Part shown: positions 16,352 to 24,602 of the stretch, in pieces
Layout of the letters: each line of letters starts with the position of its first letter
How positions within the stretch are numbered: position 1 is the first letter of the stretch
Source: Hymenobacter gummosus
Lineage (GTDB): Bacteria; Bacteroidota; Bacteroidia; Cytophagales; Hymenobacteraceae
Assembly: GCF_003970915.1 (NCBI RefSeq)
Contig: NZ_RXOF01000011.1
Location: 62,001-126,000 of the forward strand
Direction: 5' to 3'
DNA length: 64,000 nt
Notes under the pieces: model-generated
The model's input: the letters and a program-made list of their open reading frames with translations, nothing else
Databases searched by the model: none
What the model was told of the DNA's origin: nothing
Translations under genes and position numbers: made by a program

Positions 16352-17020
16352 ATGTTTCTTCCATTTCTCAAGAATCCGTTCCTTTCCCCTGCCCTCAGCC
16401 GCGAAGATTTCCGCGAGCTGATGGAAGGCCACCTCAGCCGCCTCATTGCCCAAAACAAAGACGGCCGCTACGACGCCCTGATTGCGGCCCTGCAGCCCCA
16501 CCACGACGCCTACGCCGCCCTGCTGGCCGCGCAGAGCGAGCAGGTGGGCACCCGCCTCGGCAATACCGATACGGTGGAGCAGCTGCTGGCCGACTTTAAG
16601 AAGTTTGCCAAGGACGAGCTGCTGGTCGACGCGGAGTACCAGTTCAAGCGCAAAAGCCCCAACGCCCAGGCCCTGGCCGAGCTGCTGCCCAAAGGCCGCA
16701 AGGAATACAGCAGCGCTACCCTGCTGACGCTGCCCACCCTGCTGGAGCGCACCGCCAGCCTCACCCAGAAATACCAAGCCGCGCTGGGCAAGCCCCTGGC
16801 CGACCGCGCCGCCCAGCTAAACACGGCCTTCAAAGCCGCCCGCGGCACCCAGGGCGAAAGCAAAGGCCTGGTGCAGGACGACTCGAAGCAGGAAAAGAAG
16901 CTGCGCAAAGCCGCCGCCCGCCAGCTGAAACTCGGCCTGCTGGAGCAGCTCCGCCTCCACATCGACGAGCCGGAAGCCGTGCAGGCGCTGTATGATGCGA
17001 AGTGGTTTGGGGGGAAGTAG
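16352..17020 (+). CDS. Uncharacterised helical protein, 222 residues
   Basis: A soluble, Lys/Ala/Leu-rich, probably all-helical protein (for example REDFRELMEGHLSRLIAQNKDGRYDALIAALQ and LRKAAARQLKLGLLEQLRLHIDEPEAVQALYDAKWFGG). No signal peptide, membrane segment or motif recognised. The frame is open for 126 codons upstream through the 42-bp array, but the ATG at 16352 is where protein-like composition begins. Similar helical proteins are common hypothetical genes in Hymenobacter; the function is not known. Confidence 0.6.
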   Translation: MFLPFLKNPFLSPALSREDFRELMEGHLSRLIAQNKDGRYDALIAALQPHHDAYAALLAAQSEQVGTRLGNTDTVEQLLADFKKFAKDELLVDAEYQFKRKSPNAQALAELLPKGRKEYSSATLLTLPTLLERTASLTQKYQAALGKPLADRAAQLNTAFKAARGTQGESKGLVQDDSKQEKKLRKAAARQLKLGLLEQLRLHIDEPEAVQALYDAKWFGGK

Positions 17021-17044
17021 CTTAGCCGGCCACTAATTCAACCC

Positions 17045-17665
17045 ATGTTTCAGTCCGACAGACTGCCTTCCAAACCCGAAGCATTTGGGTACAAGCAAAC
17101 CTGGCTGGCCGTCAAAGATGCCGACCCGTTTGAGCTGCTGCACGATGTGAACGTGCGCCAAGGGCAGGTATACGCCGCCAACTGGCAGGAGGGGCTAGCA
17201 CAAGGCGACACATTTATCAGCCCCGCCATCGGGCCGTGGACGCTTGTCATCAACCCCTTGGTGATGGTCGACTTAACCGAACCCCAAACTCAGGCATTTC
17301 TAAGTGCCCTCAGCCGCCGGTTTGGGGAGGTTCAGTTTTTCGGCAATCATCGGGTTGCCGGTTATGGCGCCTGGGGACGGTTTGTCGGTGGCGTGCCCAC
17401 CCGACTGTTCAGCACTGCTGACGGCGTGACCCGGCTCAACCAAGGCCCACTAGCTGACCTGGAATTACGGTACATAGCCGACCGTAAACAGCAATACGCG
17501 GAAGAGGGATTTGACTTCCCCGAAGATGAGCTGAGCTGGCTGGGCGACGAGGACGACGTGATGGAAATGGCCGGCCTCTGGAGCATCAACCCGCAGACCT
17601 TGGACGAGCAGCCCGAAACGCTGGAATTAGGTTTGCTGATCGTGCCCAGCCGTTCGCGAGGCTAA
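17045..17665 (+). CDS. Uncharacterised 206-residue protein
   Basis: A soluble protein with an acidic C-terminal third (FDFPEDELSWLGDEDDVMEMAGLWSINP). Recognisable features include GPWTLVINP and VQFFGNHRVAGYGAWGRFVGG. Base composition is a little less GC-rich than the neighbours. The pattern of a compact globular protein with an internal GYxxWxRF motif resembles small bacterial immunity-like proteins, but no toxin gene is adjacent and I make no assignment. Confidence 0.6.
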   Translation: MFQSDRLPSKPEAFGYKQTWLAVKDADPFELLHDVNVRQGQVYAANWQEGLAQGDTFISPAIGPWTLVINPLVMVDLTEPQTQAFLSALSRRFGEVQFFGNHRVAGYGAWGRFVGGVPTRLFSTADGVTRLNQGPLADLELRYIADRKQQYAEEGFDFPEDELSWLGDEDDVMEMAGLWSINPQTLDEQPETLELGLLIVPSRSRG

Positions 17666-17682
17666 GCCCGCCGCACCAGCCA

Positions 17683-17720
17683 AAACGCCCGCCGCAGAAG
17701 CTCTGTGGCGGGCGTTTGTT
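17683..17720 (+). terminator. Rho-independent-type hairpin
   Basis: AAACGCCCGCCGCAG (17683-17697) pairs with CTGTGGCGGGCGTTT (17703-17717) with one G-U pair, 5-base loop, followed by GTTG. Confidence 0.75.
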
Positions 17721-17763
17721 GATGGTAGCCTGACCGACTACCGGGGTGTGGCTGGCTGCTCGA

Positions 17764-17831
17764 CGCAGGTTGAAAACCTGCTTTATGCCGGGCACCGGTT
17801 ACGCCGCCTGCGGCGGCTAAACCGGCGCCAG
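17764..17831. repeat. Half copy of the GCAGGTTGAAAACCTGC inverted-repeat element
   Basis: This stretch matches the right half of the full element at 51931-52126: GCAGGTTGAAAACCTGC, CTTTATG, GGGCACCGGTTAC, a variable 15-base hairpin (GCCGCCTGCGGCGGC here), and TAAACCGGCGCCAG. The left half is absent. It lies between a plus-strand gene and a convergent minus-strand gene. Confidence 0.75.
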
Positions 17832-17859
17832 TCAGAGCCAGCCAGAGTCCGTCGGCCGC

Positions 17860-18831
17860 CTACTGGCCCAGCACCATCGCGAAAATCAGCGGGGCCACGA
17901 TGGTCGCGTCCGATTCGATGATGTACTTGGGCGTGTCCTGGCCCAGCTTGCCCCAGGTGATTTTCTCATTGGGCACGGCGCCGGAGTACGAGCCGTAGGA
18001 GGTCGTCGAGTCCGAAATCTGGCAGAAGTAGCCCCACAGCGGCACGTTGGTGCGCTGCAGATCCTGGTGCAGCATGGGCACCACGCAGATCGGGAAGTCG
18101 CCGGCAATGCCGCCGCCAATCTGGAAGAAGCCCACCGTGCTTTCGTCGGTGGCCTGCTTGGTGTACCACTCGGCCAGGAAGATCATGTACTCGATGCCGG
18201 TGCGCACCGTGTGCACGTTCTTGATGTCGCCCGAAATGACGTGGCCGGCGAAGATGTTGCCCAGCGTGGAGTCTTCCCAGCCCGGGCAGATGATGGGCAG
18301 GTTTTTCTCGGCGGCGGCCAGCATCCAGCTGTCCTTGGGGTCGATCTGGTAGTACTGCTCCAGCTCGCCCGACTTGAGGATCTGGTAGAAGAACTCGTGG
18401 GGGAAGTACCGCTCGCCGGCCTGGTCGGCCTTTTCCCAGAACTTGAGCACCGAGTGCTCCAGGCGGCGCATGGCCTCCTCTTCCGGAATGCAGGTATCGG
18501 TGACGCGGTTCATGTGGCGCTCCAGCAGGGCCTGCTCGTCGGCGGGCGTCAGGTCGCGGTAGTTGGGCACCCGCTCGTAGAAGTCGTGGGCGACGAGGTT
18601 GAAGATGTCCTCTTCCAGGTTGGCACCGGTGCAGCTGATGATCTGCACTTTGTCCTGCCGGATCAGCTCGGCCAGCTGAATGCCCATTTCGGCGGTGCTC
18701 ATGGCGCCGGCCAGGGTAATCATCATCTTGCCGCCGTCGGCCAGGTGTTTATTGTAGCCCTCAGCCGCGTCGATCAGGGCGGCGGCGTTGAAGTGGCGGT
18801 AGTGGTGCTTGAGGAAGTTGGTTACGTTCAT
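17860..18831 (-). CDS. Deoxyhypusine synthase-family protein (probable polyamine enzyme)
   Basis: A 323-residue protein of the deoxyhypusine synthase superfamily: ITLAGAMSTAEMGIQLAELIR, TGANLEEDIFNLVAH, the NAD-site blocks GFFQIGGGIAGDF and TTSYGSYSGAVPNEKITWGKLG. The last contains the WGK in which eukaryotic deoxyhypusine synthase has its catalytic lysine. Bacteria lack eIF5A, so members of this family are thought to make homospermidine-type polyamines from spermidine or putrescine using NAD; the exact product is an inference. The start at 18831 (MNVTNFLKHHYRHFNAA) is typical of the family; the extra upstream residues do not look conserved. Confidence 0.85.
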   Translation of the reverse strand: MNVTNFLKHHYRHFNAAALIDAAEGYNKHLADGGKMMITLAGAMSTAEMGIQLAELIRQDKVQIISCTGANLEEDIFNLVAHDFYERVPNYRDLTPADEQALLERHMNRVTDTCIPEEEAMRRLEHSVLKFWEKADQAGERYFPHEFFYQILKSGELEQYYQIDPKDSWMLAAAEKNLPIICPGWEDSTLGNIFAGHVISGDIKNVHTVRTGIEYMIFLAEWYTKQATDESTVGFFQIGGGIAGDFPICVVPMLHQDLQRTNVPLWGYFCQISDSTTSYGSYSGAVPNEKITWGKLGQDTPKYIIESDATIVAPLIFAMVLGQ

Positions 18832-18984
18832 CGAAGGAAGTTCGGAATGAAGTGGGTTTGCGAGAGACAAATCAAAGGGGAGCCGGGAATCGTTCAATAC
18901 GGGCGGGCTATATCGAAGATTCCGAATAGCGTCCCATTGCGGCTGGGTTGCTCACCAAAAAGGGGCGGTGAAACGGAAAAGGAT

Positions 18985-19491
18985 TCAGCTTATTTCGCGG
19001 CCGGGGAGCTGGGCCAGGGCACTTTGCTTGAGGATGTACTCTAGCAGTTGCTCCGGATTAAGGTCCACGCCGCTCAGGTTAATCGACAGGGGCGTAAAGC
19101 CCAGCGCGGCATTGGCCCCGGCCAGCTTGCGTTTCAGCGGCGACAAACGGCTCAGGTAAATGGGCTCGTTGCGCAGGTGCAGGCACACGAAGTACTCTTG
19201 GTTCACGGCGTTTAGGTAGGCCCCGCTGATGTCGGCCCAGGAAATGAGCCCGACGCCCAGGGTGCGGTCCAGGATGCCTTTGTCCGAGATTTGCAGGCGC
19301 GGCCGGGCATCGAAGAACTGCCGGACGCCCACGGCCGCGCAGGCCCCGAAGAAGAGCACGGTGACCAGGCCCATAGCCCAGTTGCCGGTTTGGACTATCA
19401 GCCAGATGCCCATTACTACAAACGCCACCCCACTCAGCGTGAGCAGGGCATAGCGCCAGCGGGAGTTGTAGTAGATGAGGTCTTCGGTCAT
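18985..19491 (-). CDS. Two-helix membrane protein with PH-like domain (STM3941-like)
   Basis: A 168-residue protein: YYNSRWRYALLTLSGVAFVVMGIWLI and MGLVTVLFFGACAAVGV form two membrane helices near the N-terminus, followed by RPRLQISDKGILDR and VGLISWADISGAYL, a PH-like bacterial domain arrangement resembling the STM3941 family. Role unknown. It lies between hslV and the deoxyhypusine synthase-like gene on the same strand, 14 bases after hslV. Confidence 0.65.
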   Translation of the reverse strand: MTEDLIYYNSRWRYALLTLSGVAFVVMGIWLIVQTGNWAMGLVTVLFFGACAAVGVRQFFDARPRLQISDKGILDRTLGVGLISWADISGAYLNAVNQEYFVCLHLRNEPIYLSRLSPLKRKLAGANAALGFTPLSINLSGVDLNPEQLLEYILKQSALAQLPGREIS

Positions 19492-19505
19492 GCTAGCGGC
19501 GGGGC

Positions 19506-20045
19506 TTAGCTCGGCTCCTCGATGATGAGGTTGTGGTTGGTGTAGATGCAGATATCAGCCGCAATGTGCAGGGCTTCTTCCACCATCTGCCGGGCCGTGA
19601 GGTGCGGGGCGTGCTTCTTGAGGGCCAGGGCGGCGGCCTGGGCAAACATGGCGCCCGAGCCCACGGCGGCCACGTCGGAGTCGGGCTCCAGCACGTCGCC
19701 CGAGCCGGCAATGATGAGCAGCTCGTCCTTGTCGGCCACCACCATCATGGCTTCGAGCTTGCGCAGGTACTGGTCCTTGCGCCAGTCCTTGGCCAGCTCG
19801 ATGGCGGCGCGCTTCAGGTTCTGGCCGAACTGCCCGAGCTTTTCCTCGAAGCGCTCCAGCAGGCTGAACGCGTCGGCGGTGGAGCCGGCAAAGCCCGTGA
19901 CGACCTTGCCGCCGTGCAGTTGGCGGATTTTGCGCACGTTGTTTTTGGCCACGTGCTTGTCCATGGTAGCCTGGCCGTCGGCGCCCACGGCCACCTGGCC
20001 GTTGTGGCGGATGCCGAGCACCGTCGTGGAGCGGATTCTGGTCAT
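19506..20045 (-). CDS. hslV: ATP-dependent protease peptidase subunit HslV
   Basis: A 179-residue HslV: the N-terminal nucleophile region is STTVLGIRHNGQVAVGADGQAT, in which the first Thr of TTVLG becomes the catalytic residue after removal of a short leader (MTRIRS). Other conserved blocks are VRKIRQLHGGKVVTGFAGSTADAF, DWRKDQYLRKLEAMM and the SGAMFAQAAALAL glycine turn. HslV forms a double hexamer capped by the HslU ATPase; hslU is not in this window, unlike the usual hslVU pair. A TAGCTTTG box is 37 bases upstream. Confidence 0.95.
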   Translation of the reverse strand: MTRIRSTTVLGIRHNGQVAVGADGQATMDKHVAKNNVRKIRQLHGGKVVTGFAGSTADAFSLLERFEEKLGQFGQNLKRAAIELAKDWRKDQYLRKLEAMMVVADKDELLIIAGSGDVLEPDSDVAAVGSGAMFAQAAALALKKHAPHLTARQMVEEALHIAADICIYTNHNLIIEEPS

Positions 20046-20081
20046 AAGTCAGCAGCGGCGCCGCTAGGGGCAACCGGGCCG

Positions 20082-20089
20082 CAAAGCTA
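20082..20089 (-). promoter_or_regulatory. Candidate -7 box TAGCTTTG for hslV
   Basis: On the minus strand this reads TAGCTTTG, matching TAnnTTTG, 37 bases before the hslV start. No TTG at the right spacing. The rest of the 256-base divergent spacer (20046-20301) holds a second match on the plus strand, TACTTTTG at 20262-20269, before the lipoprotein gene. Confidence 0.45.
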
Positions 20090-20301
20090 CTAGGCCAAAA
20101 GAAAAAATCGCCGCCCGACCAACCTTTGCTCCTGGCAACGGCACTTCAGAAGGTCAGCTGCCCCGGTTGCGGCGGGCGAAATCACCTTTCGGTGCGCCGG
20201 CCCTTGCTGGCAGCCCGTACGGCAGCCGGCCTAAGCTGGAAATAGCTAGTTCATTTGTTCCTACTTTTGGGCTTTCTGTCCCTGTCCCCTTCCCGCTTAC
20301 T

Positions 20302-20889
20302 ATGAAACTATGCGTGTTGGCCTTCCCGCTGGCCAGCTTGCTTTTAGCCGGCTGCAACAAATCCCAAACCGTAACGGCCAGCGCCCGTGAGTGGCTGCGG
20401 CAGTCCGATGGGGAACGGCTCACCTTCCGCGCCGATGGCATGGGTGCTATCGAAACGCTGGTGGTGACGCAGAAAAACTCCGAATCGACCAGCAGCCGCG
20501 GTCGGGGCTTCGGCACCATCACTCATCACAACATCACCCTCACCTTCCAAAGCCAGACAGATGCCGATGCCGGCTTAGTGACGGGTTTCAGCTCAGCTAA
20601 TGTGTTGTTTTCGCCTCTGCGCCCCGGCTCCCCAGACGGCGTGGGGCTATCCACCGACACGGAGCAGTTGTATAATAATAGCGGCTCGATTAACCGCGCT
20701 ACTCATTCGCTGACCAAAGACACGCTGATCAACGGGCGCACCCACTCCCGCGTGGTGCGGGGTACGTTCTCGGCCCAGGCAGTGGTGTCCGTGCTGCCCA
20801 ACACCCTGCAGACGTTCTGGTACGCCAAAGATGCCGGACTGGTGGCGTACCGCAAAGTCACCGGCCCGATTTACTACCGGGTGTTTTAG
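20302..20889 (+). CDS. Predicted lipoprotein
   Basis: A 195-residue lipoprotein: MKLCVLAFPLASLLLAGC with the cysteine at 18. The mature part resembles small Bacteroidota lipoproteins with beta strands (LTFRADGMGAIETLVV, LTFQSQTDADAGLVTGF, FWYAKDAGLVAYRKV). No enzyme motif. The start at 20302 directly precedes the signal peptide. It ends before a 19-bp hairpin shared with the convergent pyruvate dehydrogenase E2 gene. Confidence 0.6.
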   Translation: MKLCVLAFPLASLLLAGCNKSQTVTASAREWLRQSDGERLTFRADGMGAIETLVVTQKNSESTSSRGRGFGTITHHNITLTFQSQTDADAGLVTGFSSANVLFSPLRPGSPDGVGLSTDTEQLYNNSGSINRATHSLTKDTLINGRTHSRVVRGTFSAQAVVSVLPNTLQTFWYAKDAGLVAYRKVTGPIYYRVF

Positions 20890-20905
20890 GCAAACCCCGG
20901 CCCGG

Positions 20906-20948
20906 ACGCAAACGGCCCGTTCTGCCGTGCAGAACGGGCCGTTTGCGT
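20906..20948. terminator. Strong hairpin between convergent genes
   Basis: A perfect 19-bp stem (20906-20924 with 20930-20948; core AACGGCCCGTTCTG) and a 5-base loop lies between the lipoprotein gene and the stop of the E2 gene. No long T-run, but its position and stability fit a bidirectional terminator. Confidence 0.75.
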
Positions 20949-20968
20949 TGGCGTGACCATCATCAGGC

Positions 20969-22750
20969 TCAGATCAGCATACGCATCGGGTCTTCGAGCA
21001 GGCCTTTGAGCGTCTGCAGGAAGGCCGCGCCGGTGGCGCCGTCCACCACGCGGTGGTCGCACGACAGCGTCACCTTCATGATGTTGCCGACCTCGATCTG
21101 GCCGTTGCGCACCACCGGGGTCTGCTTGATGCCGCCCACGGCCAGGATGCAGGCATCCGGGGGGTTGATGATGGCCGTGAACTCGTCGATGCCGAACATG
21201 CCCAGGTTGGAGATGGTGAAGGTGCTGCCTTCCCACTCCGAGGGCTGCAGCTTCTTGCTCTTGGCCTTGCCGGCCAGCTCTTTCACCTCGGTGGCAATGG
21301 CCGAGAGGCCCTTCTGGTCGGCGTTGCGAATCACCGGCACCAGCAGGCCTTCATCCACGGCCACGGCCACGCCGATGTTGTACACCTTGTTGACGCGGAT
21401 TTTGTCGCCCAGCCAGGAGGAGTTGACGGCCGGGTGCTGCTTCAGGGCCACGGCGGCGGCCTTGATAACCATGTCGTTGAACGACAGCTTCACCGGCGAC
21501 AGTTCGTTGAGCCGCACGCGGGCTTCGATGGCCTTGTCCATGGCAATTTCCATGGTCAGGTAGAAGTGCGGGGCCGTGAACAGGCTTTCGGAGAGGCGGC
21601 GGGCAATAACCTTGCGCATCTGCGACACCGGCGAGTCGGTGTAAGTGCCTTCGGCAGCGGCGGGTGCGGCCGGGGCGGCCTGCGGAGCGGCAGCTTTCGG
21701 GGCTTCGGCGGCCGGAGCGGCCTGGGGCGCGGCGGCCGGCTGCGCGGCCGGAGCGGCCTGGGCCGGGGCGCCGGGCTGGGCGTTTTCCAGGTCGCGCGAC
21801 ACAATGCGGCCGTTCTCACCCGAGCCGCGAACGGCGCCAAGGTCGATGCCTTTGTCCTGGGCAATGCGCTTGGCCAGCGGCGAGGCGAAGATGCGCCCCC
21901 CGGCCGAAGCCGTAGCGGGCTGAGCAGCGGGAGCCGCCACGGCCGCGTTAGCCGCCGGCGCAGCTTCGGCTTTGGGAGCTTCGGCGGCCGGAGCAGCCTC
22001 AGCCTTGGGAGCCTCCGCGGCCGGAGCCGGCGCAGCGCCACCCGACTGCCCCCCGATCAGGGCCTGCACGTCGGCGCCTTCCTCACCGATAACGGCCAGC
22101 ACGCCGTCGACCGGCACCGACTCACCGTCTTTGGCGCCGATGTAGAGCAGGGTGCCGTCCTCGTAGTTTTCCAGCTCCATCGTGGCCTTGTCGGTTTCCA
22201 CCTCGGCCAGCACGTCACCGGACTTCACTTTGTCACCCACTTTCTTGAGCCAGGCGGCAATGACGCCCTCGGTCATGGTGTCGCTCATCTTGGGCATGCG
22301 CACCACAGTGGCCTTCTTGCCGTTGCCGGCCGGGGCCGCAGCGGGTGCTGCCGGAGCGGGGGCAGCTTCCGCCTTGGGGGCTTCGGCGGCCGGGGCGGGG
22401 GCGGCTTCGGCCTTCGGAGCCGGAGCCGCTTCCTCAGCCTTGGGGGCCCCGGCGGCGGCCGGAGCGGCGCCACCGCCCTGCACCTGGCTTAGCAGGCCGG
22501 AAATATCTTCGCCGTCTTTGCCGACGATGGCCAGCACGCCATCCACCGGCACGGATTCCTTCTCTTTCGGACCGATGTAGAGCAGGGTGCCGTCCTCGTA
22601 GTTCTCCAGCTCCATGGTTGCCTTGTCGGTTTCCACTTCGGCCAGGATATCACCGGACTTTACCTTGTCGCCCACTTTTTTGAGCCACGCGGCGATGACG
22701 CCTTCGGTCATCGTGTCGCTCATTTTGGGCATTTTTATGATTTCGGCCAT
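20969..22750 (-). CDS. aceF: Pyruvate dehydrogenase complex E2, dihydrolipoamide acetyltransferase
   Basis: A 593-residue multidomain E2. Two near-identical lipoyl domains have lipoylation lysines at K43 and K188 (both ETDKATMELENYEDG). Each is followed by an Ala/Pro-rich flexible linker. The peripheral subunit-binding domain is at about 286-322 (IFASPLAKRIAQDKGIDL...GENGRIVSRD), and the catalytic domain ends in DHRVVDGATGAAFLQTLKGLLEDP with the HxxxDG acyltransferase motif. It transfers acetyl groups from lipoate to CoA in the cytoplasm. E1 and E3 genes are not adjacent. A good promoter lies at 22779-22809. A branched-chain or 2-oxoglutarate E2 is less likely given the double lipoyl domain. 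Confidence 0.93.
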   Translation of the reverse strand: MAEIIKMPKMSDTMTEGVIAAWLKKVGDKVKSGDILAEVETDKATMELENYEDGTLLYIGPKEKESVPVDGVLAIVGKDGEDISGLLSQVQGGGAAPAAAGAPKAEEAAPAPKAEAAPAPAAEAPKAEAAPAPAAPAAAPAGNGKKATVVRMPKMSDTMTEGVIAAWLKKVGDKVKSGDVLAEVETDKATMELENYEDGTLLYIGAKDGESVPVDGVLAVIGEEGADVQALIGGQSGGAAPAPAAEAPKAEAAPAAEAPKAEAAPAANAAVAAPAAQPATASAGGRIFASPLAKRIAQDKGIDLGAVRGSGENGRIVSRDLENAQPGAPAQAAPAAQPAAAPQAAPAAEAPKAAAPQAAPAAPAAAEGTYTDSPVSQMRKVIARRLSESLFTAPHFYLTMEIAMDKAIEARVRLNELSPVKLSFNDMVIKAAAVALKQHPAVNSSWLGDKIRVNKVYNIGVAVAVDEGLLVPVIRNADQKGLSAIATEVKELAGKAKSKKLQPSEWEGSTFTISNLGMFGIDEFTAIINPPDACILAVGGIKQTPVVRNGQIEVGNIMKVTLSCDHRVVDGATGAAFLQTLKGLLEDPMRMLI

Positions 22751-22778
22751 TGCAAGTCGTCAATTGAGTTCAGAGGGC

Positions 22779-22809
22779 CAAAAATAGACCGGATTTTTTG
22801 GGGGTACAA
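22779..22809 (-). promoter_or_regulatory. Bacteroidota-type promoter for aceF
   Basis: Minus strand TTG (22809-22807), a 20-base spacer and TATTTTTG (22786-22779) match TTG-N19/20-TAnnTTTG. The -7 box ends 29 bases before the start codon. Confidence 0.75.
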
Positions 22810-22890
22810 ACCCGAATTTCCGCAAACGATTTCAGTGCATTTGCGGCATTGGCGCCGTGAAAGTGAGGGCTTAGTACGTAAGCCGACTGC

Positions 22891-23436
22891 TCAACGGACG
22901 CGAATGGGGAAAATCCATTCGGCGTGCATTTCGCAGATATTTCGTTCGGCCTTCAACTGGCCTTTACTGGCCACAACCACCTTTGGCCGTAACTTTCTGA
23001 TGTGCTGTTCTAACAGCGGCAGCAAGCTCGCCAATGAATCCGGCACTGGCTTTTCGGCCCCGAACAGCACCCGAATCGGGGTGTCTTTATTGGCCGGGTG
23101 GAGCACAGCTGCCTGCAGGCGAAAATGCGTGAGTTGCCGACGAGCAGTATCCACCTTCACCGCCACCAGCAGCAGCCCGGTGAAGTGGCGGTGCAGCGTT
23201 AAAGGCGGAACGGGAGCGTCGTCTGGCAAACGCACAGAGTAACACTGCAACAGGCTGGGGTCGATGATTTGATTATCTGCGCGTGGCTTGGTCGTAGCCG
23301 CATAGCTGAGGGTATCAACTGGTCGGCCAGCTGGCGACTCAGCCGCGGCTTGGTCGTGCGCATCCGGCACTCCGCAGGCGGCGACGCACCCCGTCAGCAT
23401 ACAGCCCAACCCGCGAATCAGCTGCCGTCCACTCAT
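22891..23436 (-). CDS. Exported protein of unknown function
   Basis: A 181-residue protein with a hydrophobic N-terminus (MSGRQLIRGLGCMLTGCVAACG), in which LTGC or VAAC may be a lipobox. The remainder resembles a small TonB-like or periplasmic beta protein (FTGLLLVAVKVDTARRQL, LLPLLEQHIRKLRPKVVV). It starts 4 bases after the histidine phosphatase gene on the same strand, so the two are likely an operon. No function can be given. Confidence 0.55.
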   Translation of the reverse strand: MSGRQLIRGLGCMLTGCVAACGVPDAHDQAAAESPAGRPVDTLSYAATTKPRADNQIIDPSLLQCYSVRLPDDAPVPPLTLHRHFTGLLLVAVKVDTARRQLTHFRLQAAVLHPANKDTPIRVLFGAEKPVPDSLASLLPLLEQHIRKLRPKVVVASKGQLKAERNICEMHAEWIFPIRVR

Positions 23437-23440
23437 TGCT

Positions 23441-24055
23441 TTACCCCAAATGCCCGGTATCCATGTAGTTGCGGATACTGAACATGGAGCCGGTGTAGTG
23501 CACCTTGTACAGGCACAGGTTGCGGTGCTCGAAGTGGTCCATGCGGCTCAGCGGGTAGTTGAGCAGCTGGCAGAGCAGCACCCGCATGGCCCGGCCGTGC
23601 ATGCACACCAGCACGTTTTCCTCCTCGGGCCGGCCGCGCAGCACCTCGTCGATAAAAGGGCGCTGCCGGGCCGCTACCTCTTCCGGACTCTCGCCGCCGC
23701 GCAGGGCCAGGTGCGTCTCGCCGCGCTGCCAGGCCCGCAGCAGGCCGTGGTACTCGATGTCCTCTTCGGGCGTGATGCGCGTGCCTTCGCGGTGGCCCCA
23801 GCTGATTTCGTCGAGGGCGCGGTGCTTTTCGTGGGGCAGGCCGGCGTCCAGAAAGGGCTGAATCGACTGCTGGGTGCGCATTAGGGTGGAAATGTGCACG
23901 CGGTCGAAGGGCACGCCGTGGTAGGCGGCGTGAAACTGCCGGGCCTGCTGCTGGCCCACGTCGTTGAGGGGCGCGTCGACGCCGCTGCCCTGCACGATGC
24001 CGCGCACGTTGAAGTACGTCTGGCCGTGGCGAATAAGGTAGATTTTCTTGACCAC
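23441..24055 (-). CDS. Histidine phosphatase family protein (phosphoglycerate mutase-like)
   Basis: A 204-residue protein of the histidine phosphatase superfamily: LIRHGQTYFNVRGIVQG holds the phospho-accepting histidine (RHG), LNDVGQQQARQF, STLMRTQQSI, and the second catalytic block VLVCMHGRAMRVLL with the general histidine. Length fits the cofactor-dependent phosphatase branch (GpmB/CobC-like), with no substrate assigned. The start is a GTG at 24055 (VKKIYLIRHG); the open frame upstream overlaps the divergent menI gene and is not coding. A TACTTTTG box lies 37 bases upstream. Confidence 0.85.
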   Translation of the reverse strand: MVKKIYLIRHGQTYFNVRGIVQGSGVDAPLNDVGQQQARQFHAAYHGVPFDRVHISTLMRTQQSIQPFLDAGLPHEKHRALDEISWGHREGTRITPEEDIEYHGLLRAWQRGETHLALRGGESPEEVAARQRPFIDEVLRGRPEEENVLVCMHGRAMRVLLCQLLNYPLSRMDHFEHRNLCLYKVHYTGSMFSIRNYMDTGHLG

Positions 24056-24152
24056 GCGGTTTCGGGGCGTAGTTTTGTTGAACCCGGGGGCCAAAAGTAG
24101 CACTTTAGCGCCCCCAATTCCGTCGACCCACCTTTTTGCGCTGCTCCGCTTT

Positions 24153-24602
24153 ATGTTACCCGCCTCCCCCACCCTGCCCACCGTCGCCGAGCTGAACGCC
24201 TGGTCGCGCAATACCATGGGCGAACATCTGGGCATTGAAATTACCGCCGTCGAGGAGCGGGCCATCGAGGGCCGCATGCCGGTGGACCACCGCACCCACC
24301 AGCCCATGGGCCTGCTGCACGGCGGAGCTTCGGTGGTGCTGGCCGAAACGCTGGGCAGCATCGGGGCGGTGCTGCAGGTCGACCGCACCCAGCAGGCCTG
24401 CGTGGGCCTGGAAATCAACGCCAACCACATCAAGAGCGTGCGTTCGGGCTACGTGGTGGGCCGGGCCGAGGCGCTGCACCTGGGCCGCACCACCCAGATC
24501 TGGGAAATCCGCATCCGCCACGAGGAAACCGACGCGCTGATCTGCATCAGCCGCATTACCATGGCCGTTATCGACCTGCCGGCCAAAAAGCTGCCGGCGT
24601 GA
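24153..24602 (+). CDS. menI: Hotdog thioesterase, probable 1,4-dihydroxy-2-naphthoyl-CoA hydrolase
   Basis: A 149-residue PaaI/YdiI-type hotdog thioesterase. The segment HQPMGLLHGGASVVLAETLGS contains the HGG turn and the glutamate that acts as catalytic base in this group. The next gene, overlapping by 4 bases, is isochorismate synthase, and menD, menB and menE are nearby; this context makes hydrolysis of dihydroxynaphthoyl-CoA, a late menaquinone step, the likely role. Entd- or PaaI-type activity is the alternative. The start at 24153 gives the family length. Confidence 0.85.
   Translation: MLPASPTLPTVAELNAWSRNTMGEHLGIEITAVEERAIEGRMPVDHRTHQPMGLLHGGASVVLAETLGSIGAVLQVDRTQQACVGLEINANHIKSVRSGYVVGRAEALHLGRTTQIWEIRIRHEETDALICISRITMAVIDLPAKKLPA

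Noticed and set aside
17045-17665. Toxin-immunity locus
   Set aside because: The protein is vaguely immunity-like in size and acidity, but no toxin, Rhs, or secretion-effector gene is adjacent.
20969-22750. Long open frames opposite the E2 gene and other GC-rich genes
   Set aside because: These are antisense frames kept open by GC-rich codon use; the sense frames have clear domains.
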